This document shows, piece after piece, positions 47,712 to 59,800 of a stretch of 64,000 bases of DNA (positions are counted from its first letter, which is position 1; each line of letters begins with the position of its first letter). The stretch is from Eublepharis macularius (Eukaryota; Chordata; Lepidosauria; Squamata; Eublepharidae), in assembly GCF_028583425.1 (NCBI RefSeq), contig NC_072792.1:156494676-156558675 (forward strand), given 5' to 3'. The position numbers and the translations under genes were made by a program. A model generated the notes under the pieces. That model was not told where the DNA came from. It worked only from the letters and a program-made list of their open reading frames with translations, and searched no databases.

Positions 47712-47879
47712 ATGCTGGCTGGCTGGAGGGGGGTGGCGCGGACCGCCGTGAGCGGCCTGGGCTGGGTCAGCGGCTGCAGCGCCAAGAGATGGGTCAGCAC
47801 CAGCTGGTCCCCGGTGGGCGCTGCCTTCAATGTCCAGCAGCAGCCGCAGCACCACCGATGGGAGCTGGGCAAGAAAACG
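47712..47879 (+). CDS. MIPEP: MIPEP exon 1: mitochondrial targeting peptide
   Basis: ATG in a fair Kozak context (accaccATGc) after an in-frame TAA at 47685-47687, which fixes the start. It encodes 56 residues ending WELGKKT at donor ACG|gtgagg. [14 protein letters not shown] is conserved and marks the probable start of the mature region. Confidence 0.93.
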
Positions 47880-50800
47880 GTGAGGGGCGGCCGGGGTTTA
47901 CCTCCATTGAGAGACACGGGAGCCGAGCCTCCGCCTTCGCGTTCAAAGAACAGAGACGCGAGAGCGATCTGGGGGACTGATTGGGAGCCCAAGCTGGAGG
48001 GGATGCAGAAACGAGAGTGCCCTTCCCTCGCCCCTGCGCAGTCATAAAGTGGCCGCTCGAATCTGGGGCAGGGGCTTCCATGACAGAATAATCCTTTATT
48101 TGCATAAGGTCGCCGCTGCGCTGCCTCCCCCTTCTGGGTTTGGTTCAGGTATTTTTATTTGCCTGTTTGTTCAACTTGTACCCGTTTTTCCATCCTGGAG
48201 TTCAAGGCGGTTCTTAAAGGAGCCCCTGGTCTCCAGGGCTGGGCCAGATATGACAAGCCCTTTCCTGTACTGTGGCCTCCAGTCATTCATTCTTTTTTCA
48301 GGCTTTCATCTTTAGAATAATTCTCATAGTGATTGCCTTCTTTGTCATGCAAAGAGCTCCAGATCTAATGTTCCTTTCATTTATTCATTTGTTACCCCCC
48401 TTCCTATCCAAGACCCAAAGTAGTTTAAGTTGTTCTCCTTTTCTCCATTTTTGTCCTCACAACAACCCCATGCGGTCAGTGAGGCCGAGAGTGTGGCTGG
48501 ATTCAAACCTGGGCCTCCCATTTCTACTAGTTACATGATTCTGGATCTTTATCCCACACTTGCTCCAGGGCAGAAAGACCCTCCTCCTGTTAGGCAAAAT
48601 TCAGAACACAAAACCCTGTATTATTAACCCTGTAAAGTAGGGGAGACTGACAGAGGTGGCCCAAGGTCTCCCAGTGGATAAACAGGACTTTGAACCCAGG
48701 TTTCCCATCTCAGTCTGATAATGTAACCATACATTACAGAAGCATACGTACCAATTCTATGACTTTCTTAGAGAGCAGTCTTAAACTGGTCTACACAGAA
48801 TCCTGTGCAGTCTATTTCGTGAGTGCTTACTCCCAGTAAAACCTTCTTAGGCTTGTAATCCAGAGTGGCACAGGGACAGCATTCAGTGTGTCTCAATGAA
48901 TTTGGTACAGTAACAACAACAACATTGGATTTATATACCGCCCATTATTATCCCCACAACGAAACACCCTGTGAGGTGGGTAGAGCTGAAAGAGCTCCAG
49001 AGAACTGTGGCTAGCTCAAGGTCACCCAGCTGGCTTCAAGTGGAAGAGTGGAGAATCAAACCCGGCTCTCCAGATTAGAGTCCTGCACTCTTAACCACTA
49101 CACCAAACTACTGGATCAACAGTATTTACTGAATGTACAATAAAAGTTTTCAGTCTCGAGAAATGTACCAACTATGACTACAAAGCTACTTCTGTTTTTT
49201 TTTATTTCTCAGATATTTGTACCCTGCTTTTCTTTCTCAGTGGGAACCAAGAGCAGTTTATGACATTGTTCTCCCTTTCTCCATTTTAACTTCACAATAA
49301 CAATCCTTTTAGGTTAAAAGCCTTTATTAATGTAGGCATCTATACTGAAACAGTTGTCAAATCAGCAAAGATTACTGAAATAGAACACAACATAGCTGTC
49401 TTTTCAGTTGGCAGTGTTGTAATAGAAATTACCTGACTCTTTACAAAAGTATTGTATCATAAGTAATCTACAAGACCATATAAATGTAAAAATCAAGTTT
49501 GAAGGCTGTGTGGGGGGAAAAAAAGAACAAGTGAAATGTCTAATGCGTCTTCGATTTATGTTGGTCCCATTGTCTCTTTCTGTCTTTTTTCAAAGGGACT
49601 GTTTGGTGTTCCAGAGCTGAGTTGTCCAGAAGGATTTCATGAAGCTCAAGAAAAGTCATTGCAAGAAACAGAACGACTAGTAAAAAAAGCATGTGCTACT
49701 CCTCCTGGGCCAGAGATAGTAATGATCTTTGATCAGCTGTCAGATTCCTTGTGCAGAGTAGCTGATCTAGTAAGACATCTTTTATCATTTTGAAATTACC
49801 TTTTATCAGTAATATTGTCTTTCTTGTTTAGGATTAGAATTCCAGTTTGGTTTTCCACAGAGGGAAAGGGTAAGAAAGTCTGTTACGGTTTTAATACCCC
49901 CACTGTAGTTCTGGGTTCTGATAATTTTGACCGTGTACGAGTAAAATAGGTGCCAAAAGTTCTGCCTTGAATTTGCATAATGTCATAATTCTTGACATTG
50001 TTTTAAAGAAGCTACGTGATTTTCCAGTGTGTATATATGTGGCAAAAAAATACACATGGGGAAGCTTCATACGTGATATTAAACATGTCCAGCACTATTC
50101 TGAGCGACTCTGCCAATGTGGCTCTGGCCAAATAGACACTCTACAACACTGTCTATTTGAATGTAATATTCTAAACGCAGCAAGAGACAGATGGATTAAG
50201 CCCTGTATCCAGGACCCAGGAAGTATAGAGGACAATTTGAGGTTCCTTTTAGCAGGGGTAGATTTTAATACTACTTTAGCAGTAGCCAAGTTCCTCTCCC
50301 AATCGGTTAAAGAAAAAACTTGCTAAATTTTAACATTATACAGATTATATATTAAAGAATTTTCCTATTTTAGCTCTAATTCTAGTGTGGCACTGCTCAG
50401 AGCCGAATAGGCTGTATGAGCAGTATCATTAAAGTAAAGTAAAGGATTGACTCTATGGACGCAACAGAATATATAGGTGGTGATCATTTTCCTCTCCATT
50501 TAGTTCTAAATATTTTTGGTTGTAATCTTCTTCCATCTGCTTTACCTTTTAAATTAAATCAGAAGCATGATAGCCTTAGACTCGTGTGATGGAATAATGA
50601 TATTGTGAAGGGAGTGGAAAGGCTAATGTTTTGCCCCAAAGTTAGTCATCTTAAGGCTCTAATCTTCTCTCATTCTAATTGTGAGAGGACTCTTTGTGAA
50701 TTGGGTGACCTGTTAAAATTGTTTCAGCCGCTATATACATCTTTCCGGCGGGCTAAGAACTACTGTGGCCAGGCCAGACGGGGGAATTGGTTTGATACTG

Positions 50801-53800
50801 ATTGTAGGGCATTTAAAAGGGCAATTTGTTATATGTATCAGCAATTTAAATTACATAATGATAAAGATATACTCAATTGTATATTGCTGTTGAAATATGA
50901 ATTTAGAATTGTAATTAAAAATAAGACGAGAGTTGCCTTAGCCAATATGTGGAACCGTATGATTTTGGCCTCTAAGCAAAAAGACGGTAAATTTTTTTGG
51001 GATATGATTGCTAATGAGTTAAATTCTAGATTCCTGTTTTCTTGTCCTATCTCCGTTAGATGCTGGGAGGATCATTATAAGGCTTTATTTGCTACATCAT
51101 CTGCTTATAGTAGTATAGTCCAATTGATGTTCTGCCAGGAAATAGAGAATTAGCCTCCAGTTGCAGTTTCAGAAGTTAAATAATTAATTTTCCAAATGAA
51201 ATCTAGTAAAGCCCAGGATCTGATTTGGTACCTCCGGAGTTATTTAAAGTAAATGCTGACTGGTGGGCAAATATATTGGCTCCTATTTTTACTATCTATC
51301 TATAAGCCTGTTGTCAGTGGCGGGGAAGTTACATGCTTCCCTGCTTTACAAGAAACTATTATTATGGATACAGGATGAAGCTATCTTGGGATGAGAGCAA
51401 GCTGGATTCAGTAGAGGGGTTAGTGCAGTCGATCATTGTCACACTCTACAGTTAATCGTAGATATGTATACCAGCTTAATTGTAGATAAGTATACCAGCT
51501 CAAAGGATGGCATGTTGGCTGTGGCCTTTAAGGACCTCAGAGCTGCCTTTGACTGAAAGTCATAAACAACAAGCCATCACCGGAATGTAAATGGACTAAA
51601 CTCACCGAATAAGAGGAAAAATATTTTTCATTGGCTACTAAAACAAAAATGTGATATTGTTTGTTTGCAGGAGACCCATATTAGAAAACAGGATGTAAAA
51701 TATTTAAAATCTGGAAAATTGGGCAAAGAATTTGTAGCGGCCTCTAACAAGAAAAAAAGAGGAGTGGTGTTGTACATAAAAGAGGAGCTGCAGCCAAAAT
51801 TTGTTATGAGAGATGTGGAAGCTAGATTTGTAGTGGTGGAATGTAATTGGAATTTAAAGAGAGTGTTGGTAGTCGGACTTTATGCACCTAACGGTGCAAA
51901 GGAAAGCTTCTTTGAGGATTTAAGGAAGCATTTAGACGATCTTGTATATGACCAGATAATTCTTGCTGGAGATTTTAATGGAGTGACAGATTTGGAACTA
52001 GATAAAAAGACTACAACAGCACAAAAGAAAAGAGGACTATTGCCAAAGCTTTTTTTTGAGTTGATTCAACAAGAGACTCTCGAAGATGTATGGAGGAGAG
52101 AATATCCTAAAACCAAACAGTTTACTTTTTATTCTGCAAGGCATCTTACATTATCAAGAATTGATATGATCTGGGCCTCAAAGGACTTAGCGTTATGGAC
52201 TAAGGAGGTAGAAATAATGCCGATGGTAGGCTCAGATCACAATCCAATTATGTGGAAATTTGGAAAAAGGAGAAAAAGGAAAGCCTGGAGAATAAATGAG
52301 GACTTGCTACAGGAAAGTGAAAATATGGAAATATTGAGAAGAGAGACAAAGTTTTTTATACAATATAACGTGAATAAAGAAGTACCAACCAGTAAAGTTT
52401 GGGACGCGTACAAGGCGGTTGTAAGGGGCATACTAATGGACTTAAATGGCAGAGCAAGGAAAAAGAAAGAGGAGAAAAGACAAGAGATTGAGGAGAAAAT
52501 AAAGGCCAAAGAAATACAGTTAAAAAAGAGACCAGGGAAAAAGAAAATACATCAGGAAATTAAAATTCTTCAAGAACAGTTAACAGCAATGAGTAATAAA
52601 GAATTGGAGTGGAACCTTAAAAGACTGAATCAAAAAGCTTTTGAGGGTGCTAATAAACCTGGGAAATATTTGGCATGGCAATTGAAGAAGAAAAGGGAAA
52701 AGAAAATAATAAATAAAATCTGTGAAGAAAATAAAACGTACCTGGAGCAGACTACCATTAGTAGAGCCTTTTATAAATTTTATGCTAAGCTGTATAATAA
52801 AAAAGAAGTAACCAAAGAATCAATAGCATCATATTTGGAGAAAACCAAACTTCCAGAGATCTCGGAAGCTTGGAGAAATAAGTTGAATAGTGAAGTAACT
52901 GATGAGGAAATAAGTAAGGCAATACAATCTGCAAATCTAGGAAAGGCGCCAGGGCCAGATGGACTTACGGCTAAATTTTATAAGACAATGGCCAACGAAC
53001 TGGCACCATTCCTAAAAGAGGTGATGAACGGAGTTTTTAGGGATCAAAGAATTCCAGACACTTGGAGCGAAGCGAATATATCATTGATCCCAAAAGAGGG
53101 CCAAGATTTGACTAACGTGAAAAATTACAGACCTATATCACTACTTAACAATGATTATAAAATTTTTACGAAGATATTGGCGGAGAGACTGAAGGGGTGG
53201 CTCTCGGAAGTCATAGAGGAGGAACAAGCAGGCTTTTTGCCAGACAGACAAATAAGAGACAATTTAAGGACAGTGATCAATGCTATTGAATATTATGATA
53301 AGCGTTGTGACAAAGAGGTTGGTTTCTTCTTTGTAGACGCTGAAAAAGCGTTTGACAATTTAAACTGGGATTTTTTGTTTGCCACTATGGAAAAGCTACA
53401 ATTGGGAGAAAGATTCATCAGAGCAATTAAAGAAATTTATAGAGACCAGACTGCAGCAATTGTAGTGAATGATGAACTGACCAAGAAATTGACGATTAGT
53501 AAAGGAACAAGACAAGGTTGCCCGTTATCTCCATTGTTGTTCATTTTAGTATTGGAGATTCTGATGATACAAATACGACAAGACGAGGAAATACGAGGAA
53601 TAAAAATAAAGGACTATTCATACAAGGTTAGAGCATTTGCAGATGACATAATGTTAATTGTAGAAGATCCATTGGAGAACATGCCAAAAGTGATAGACAA
53701 GATCAAGGAGTTTGGTGACTTGGCAGGTTTCTTCATTAACAAAAAGAAGTCAAAGATATTATGTAAAAACATGACTAAGCAGAAACAACAATTGTTAATG

Positions 53801-56800
53801 GAAACAACGGACTGTGAAGTAACTAGTAAGGTGAAATATTTGGGAGTTGAGCTGACTGCAAAAAATATAGATTTGTTCAAGAATAATTATGAAAAATTAT
53901 GGACTCAGATAGAGAGAGACTTGATCAAATGGAATAGACTGAATTTGTCATGGTTGGGCAGGATTGCAGCAGTTAAGATGAATGTGTTACCAAGAGTAAT
54001 GTTTTTGCTACAGACAATACCAATCATCAGAGACTCTAAACAATTTGAAAAATGGCAGAGGAAAATATCAGATTTTGTTTGGGCAGGCAAGAAGCCTCGA
54101 GTGAAAGTAAAAGTTCTACAAGAAGAGGCGGAATGCAACTGCCCAACCTGAGACTTTACCATGATGCAATCTGCCTAGTTTGGTTAAAAGAGTGGATGAC
54201 ATTAAAGAATAAGAAACTATTAGCCCTAGAGGGATATAAAAAATTTTTTGGATGGCACGCATACCTATGGCATGACAAAGTAAAGGTCAACTCGATGTTC
54301 CTGCATCATTTTGTAAGGAGAAGTTTATATACAATCTGGAAGAAGTACAGAATTTACCTACAAGAAGGAACCCCTTTGTGGGTGGTTCCATACGAGGTGA
54401 TAGATCCGAGAGCTGTTGATAATGAACAACAATGTTTAACGTACAAAGAAATAACTAAAACTGAAGTGTCTAAACTTAGAATAAAGACGCAAGAGGAACT
54501 ATCATCGAACTACGATTGGTTCCAGTATAGACAGATCAGAGATTTGTATAACTCGGACTCTGTAAAGGGAGGTATACGAACAGAGAATTCGGAACTAGAG
54601 CAGACCCTTTTTAAAGAGGACAAGAAAAGAATATCCAAGGTATACCAAGTACTGTTGAAATGGTATACCGAGGATGAGACAGTTAAAACACAAATGGTGA
54701 AATGGGCTATAAATTTTAATAAAGAAATAACAATGGAGGCATGGGAATACTTGTGGAAAACTACAATGAAGACAACGACATGTATTAATATTAAAGAGAA
54801 CATTTTCAAAATGATCTATCGTTGGTACATGACACCAAAGAAGATTGCGCTAGGAAACTTGAACACTTCTAATAAATGCTGGAAATGTAGAAAGCATGAG
54901 GGCTCCCTCTATCATATGTGGTGGTCGTGTGAGGTAGCTAGGCAGTTCTGGGGGGAAATAATAAGAGAAATGAGTGAAATTTTACAGTTTCAAATAAATA
55001 AGAACCCAGAACTCCTGCTGCTAAACTTGGGAATGGAGGGAATCCCAGCCCACCATAGGACGTTGATATTTTATATGACTGCAGCAGCTAGACTTTTGTA
55101 TGCGCAGAAATGGAAAGTACAAGAAGTGCCAACTATTGAAGATTGGATCTACAAATTGCTGTATATGGCTGAAATGGACAAGATGACAAGAAAACTGAGA
55201 GATCTGGACTCAGGGCAGTTTAACACAGACTGGGAGAAGCTGAAACAATATCTGGAGAAGAAGTGGGAGGTGGGAGGAAAACTGTGGCAGTTTGAAAACT
55301 ACTGAAGTACAATAAAAGTATAAAAGAGAGGGGTGACTTTACCGGGGGAGGAAGAGAAATGTGAATTTATAAGCAGTTAGATTAATTAATTGATTGAGAT
55401 ATATATAGATATGTAAAGGTTAATTGATAGAATATTGATAGAGAATAATTAACGGTTTAAACATGAGGATTGAGTAATTAACAATATTTTTTTTTTACTT
55501 GATAAGACTTATATGCACCAAACTGAATGTATAGAAGAGTTAAAATGACTGACTATGTGATGAGTTATATAGAAATACTATAAAAAGAAGAAATGATTAA
55601 TATAGAGAGAACAAATCAAATTGTTTGATTTAAATGTGGGAAATTTTTATGGTTTATGACATACAGAAATATTCAAAACTGGAAAATGGGATAAATTGTT
55701 TATCTAAAGAAGTATAGTTTGGATGTTTAGTAAGTAAAAGAGTTAAAGATGTACTGCTTAATATAATGGAGAATATATATTTGTTTTAGATAGAGGAAAT
55801 TAATAGAAGTAAGGGAAAAGGGACAGAGGGTGGGAAAGCTGTTGGAAGTCAACAAAAGGGGGGGAAAGGGAGGGGGTTAGAAACGAAAAATTAGGGGATA
55901 ATTGAATGCAATGTAATGTAAAAATATTAATGTTCTAACCCAATAAAAATTTTACAAAAAAAAAAAACAACAACAAGCCATCACCTACTGAAAGAGAAAC
56001 CTAATATCTACCTAGGCAGATATTACGGGACAAGCTGAAAAAATCATCTATTGACAAGCGTCTTTTATTTTTGATTCATCATCAACTATATGATTGTCCT
56101 ACAGCTCAAGTAAAATGTGGTCCTTCTGATGAACTGACCAGAGCTACAGAATTGAATAAAGAAGTGAAACATTTGCTCCATTGTTGTTTAATTTGTATAT
56201 CAACGATTTAAGCTCTCGTATTTCTAGAGATGAATTTCATTTGCCTTGTCTAGCTTATGTTAAATTGCCATGTCTTCTGTACATGGATGACACAGCCGTC
56301 CTTTCAAGATCTGTGGTAGGCTTACATAAACTTATAAGCTACTTCTCAGAGTATTGCTCCAAAGAGGCCCTAACTCTTAATGTTTCTAAGACAAAGCTAC
56401 GAATGAGGAGATATGAGTAGACAGTGGCAGGGCAGTCTATGGAGCGAATAGAGCACTTTATCAGTTATATTTCAAGTGAATGTTTCTTGGGAGGTACATT
56501 TGAATTCTGTTGTAAGATCGGCCATGGGTACTGGGAACAGTATTTCGAGATTCTGTTACTTCTCAGGAGGACAGTATGTTCCTGCAGCAGTTAAAGTATT
56601 CAATGCCGAAGTATTTGGGCAATTGTTGTATTATATGCTGTAGGGGTATGGATCGGTGTGGTAACAGATAACACTGATGGACTCCTTCTTGGCTCCTTCT
56701 TGGCTCCTTCTTGGGAACTCCAGGATGTGTGTCCGGAATAACTTTGAGAGCCGAGATTGGGGAGATGTCTGCTGAAGCAAAGACTTGGTGGAGAGCATTT

Positions 56801-59800
56801 AATTTAAAAATTAGGATTTTGAAATCAAACTTAGAACCAGGTCTCCTTGGATTAGTTATGCTGGATCATCATACAAGTAATTGGGATAAATATTTGGAAT
56901 ATAAATTATCATGTCTGGACATCACCCATGATATGACAGAAACTATGAGTAGTAGTGAATTGGGTAAGTTAATCAAAAGACGTTTGAGGGATCTTGATTA
57001 TAATAGCATATTTGTTAGAGCTCGCAGACTATGTTCTTCTCTTTCAGTTGGTATCTCTCCACCAATGAAAATGCTGAATTATTTGTTTGAGTGAACCCTT
57101 CCAAAGTATAGAAGGACATTTTTGCTTGCACATTTGAATGCCTTGCCATCGACGGTGTTGTTTGGAAGAGTTCGTGGTATTCCATACTCTTAACACAGCT
57201 ATAGTAAAATCACATTGTAACTCTGGCAGTAAACATTAGCTTTCCCTTTTAGTAGGGATGGCTCGTTGTTTATGACTTTCGGTGAAATCCATACAGAGTT
57301 ACTCCAATCTAAGCCCATTGATTTCAGTGGGCTTAGACGGGAGCAACTCTGCTTAGAATTTCACTGTTTTTTCATGAAAAGAGTAATTAATAAGAAGCAG
57401 CAGCCATGGCTTTGATGAGATCGCCCAAGGACAGTGGCATGTGTCCTACCACTCCACTGAACGAAGTTGAAACCTTCCTCCAGCCTAAGGTTCTGTCCAT
57501 GCACAAAGAACAGAGATCCCTGGGATAGCTCAATAAAAAGAAGAAAAGTAGAGGAAGATTTCCCCCTAGTTTACTGCTCCATGAAAAATTAAGATGGTTT
57601 GATACCTCCCAAAAATCACATGACAGTTTAGGTCTGTGAGAAGTAATCTAGAATTTTTAACTTTTAAGTAAACACTAAGCCGAAATGTTTTTGTAACTGT
57701 TGACCTTTCTTTTTTTACTACATCAGGCTGACTTTGCGAAAATTGCTCATCCTAATCTTGCTTTCAGAGAGGCTGCTGAGGAAGCCTGCAGAAATATTGG
57801 CACTGTGGTTGAAAAGTATGTTTTATTTACTGTATCACTTGAGTACTGATTTATCTGCTTGTGAAATACTGTAGCATTCCACAGACAACAAGCAGTTCTT
57901 ATTAGTTGTTGTGGATTTTCTGGGCTGTATAGCCGTGGTCTTGGCATTGTAGTTCCTGACGTTTCGCCAGCAGCTGTGGATGGCATCTTCAGAGGAGAAG
58001 CACCACTGGTGCTACACCTCTGAAGATGCCAGCCACAGCTGCTGGTGAAACTTCAGGAACTACAATGCCAAGACCACGGCAATACAGCCTGGAAAATCCA
58101 CAACAACCATCGTTCTCCAGCCGTGAAAGCCTTCGACAGTTCTTATTAGTAACAAACACTACCGTAATGAGTACAGTTTGTTGTCTACTGAATGCTATAG
58201 CATATATTCTGAAATCTTTGTGGAAACAGGAAGATACTATTTTCTAAATTAAGGCATCTGACAAAAAATTAGTTGATACTAGGAGAATTCTAATATCCTA
58301 ATTCTAAATACATTTACTTAAAAATGTATTTAATTTAATTCTGTGGCACTTTTAACAGTATATTTTTTCACCTAGAAGAAAACAGATATAGTGGAATTTT
58401 GTGCAACATAGTTGTAAGAAATATACATCAGTTTACAGTTGATACCGTATCAAAGCAATTTTATTCAAAACTCAGAACAAGAGTGTATCAGTATCGCACA
58501 GACAGCAGTTGCCATGGCTATGAAAAGCATAGTAAAAACTGCAAGTTTTAAACATTGCACTATGTAGTTTTCATAGCCATTCATTTTAAAAAGCTACCTC
58601 AGCACCTTATGTTGGACACAAGCAATGTGAAGCCTGCAAAACGAAATTTCCTTGCCTTCCCTAATGCTACAGCCCCATTAACCAGTTTAGCTCCGGTGGA
58701 GGTGGGGGGAGTCAAGGGATCCTCGGAAACAATATGGGAGTCAAAGCTGGAAAGGAGAGGAGAGAACTGGCAGAAATCACGCTTCCCTCCTCCACAAACT
58801 GAAGCTTTTACTGTGCCTGTGGAATTCTACCTTTGGTTCCAATCCATTGTTAAGAAGCGTTTGCTGCCTGAAATTGCTATTCTCAGGCATTTTGCATTGG
58901 TTGTGGCAATATTAGCGTTTGGTAGCATTTTAATAGTGTTTTTAAAAAATCTTATTTTATAAGAAGTCAGAAGCATTCTCTGCTGTTGAATGAATGAACT
59001 TTTGCATGTTGTTAAGTTGACCGTGTAACCTTTATATTTTTAGATTAAACACAGACATAGATTTGTGTCAAAGTCTGAGAAAATTATTGGCCAATAAAGA
59101 TGTGATGGCTTCCCTTGATCCAGATACCAGGTACGTATTATTAACTTTAGCACAGTAGCAATAATCCTCATAATACTGTGACATGCTGGCTGTTCAATGA
59201 CTTTGTCAGCATACCCTATTACTAAAGAGATAGTTTGAAAAGTTGCAAAACTAACTTTCCGAATATGTTATACCTTTGAGTCTTCATACCAGTCTTTCCA
59301 TTCAGCTAACTTTAAAAACATTTTTCAGGTGAATATTTTTCACTAGTAGCCTGTGCTTTCAGATGCTATTAAGGGGCTTCCTTATAGGTGCCTCATGCTG
59401 CGGTCTTAGTACGTGTTTCCTCTTCTGGAATTATAGGGACCTTTGTGAAACTCCATCTCTTGGTCATTTTAATTGCTCTTCTGATAGATCCAATGTAATA
59501 CTTTTCATTAGCACCAGGTGATCATTTCCCAAAGCAAATTAGACAGTACAAACCCCTTAGTCTATACTCCCCCTCTCCCCGGTCTTTGTTTGTAATCTAT
59601 ACTTGGAGCAAGCTGGTATTTTCCACCTGCTGAATATTATACCCGTATGTGGAAAACATGGTTTAACCCATGGATGCAATAAGTTTTAGATTTTAGTCCA
59701 AAAAGTGAGAGCTAGAAACATGATTTCTTAATAGGAGCTGACATTCTCATAATTCTTAGAAAATATTTTTGTCATTTGGTTAATTGAATATTGCATACTA

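Larger units (their letters stand above)
51582..55968 (+). mobile_element. L1 LINE, nearly complete ORF2 and 3' UTR
   Basis: The copy starts two bases before [20 protein letters not shown], only about ten codons into ORF2 as judged from other L1s, and reads open to about 54125. Endonuclease motifs: [28 protein letters not shown] motifs: [66 protein letters not shown]. One frameshift near 54122-54135 moves the frame (VLQEEAEC to [15 protein letters not shown]), which stays open to 55305 and carries the Cys finger CWKC...HMWWSC. 3' UTR with CAATAAA (55941) and an A-run. Exact 17 bp target duplication aacaacaagccatcacc at 51565-51581 and 55969-55985. A single break suggests a young insertion. 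ORF1 is absent. Confidence 0.9.
57907..58136. mobile_element. Hairpin retro-repeat, second family, head-to-head pair
   Basis: Left arm (minus) and right arm (plus) of about 100 bp meet at 57995-58015. The right arm ends in the family 3' end ccgtgaaagccttcga. Exact 14 bp duplication cagttcttattagt at 57893-57906 and 58137-58150. Each arm has a hammerhead-like block. Confidence 0.8.

Noticed and set aside
58555-58962. A 135-codon frame with a hydrophobic end in MIPEP intron 3
   Set aside because: No relative recognised and no repeat or gene context; kept only as a note under the intron.
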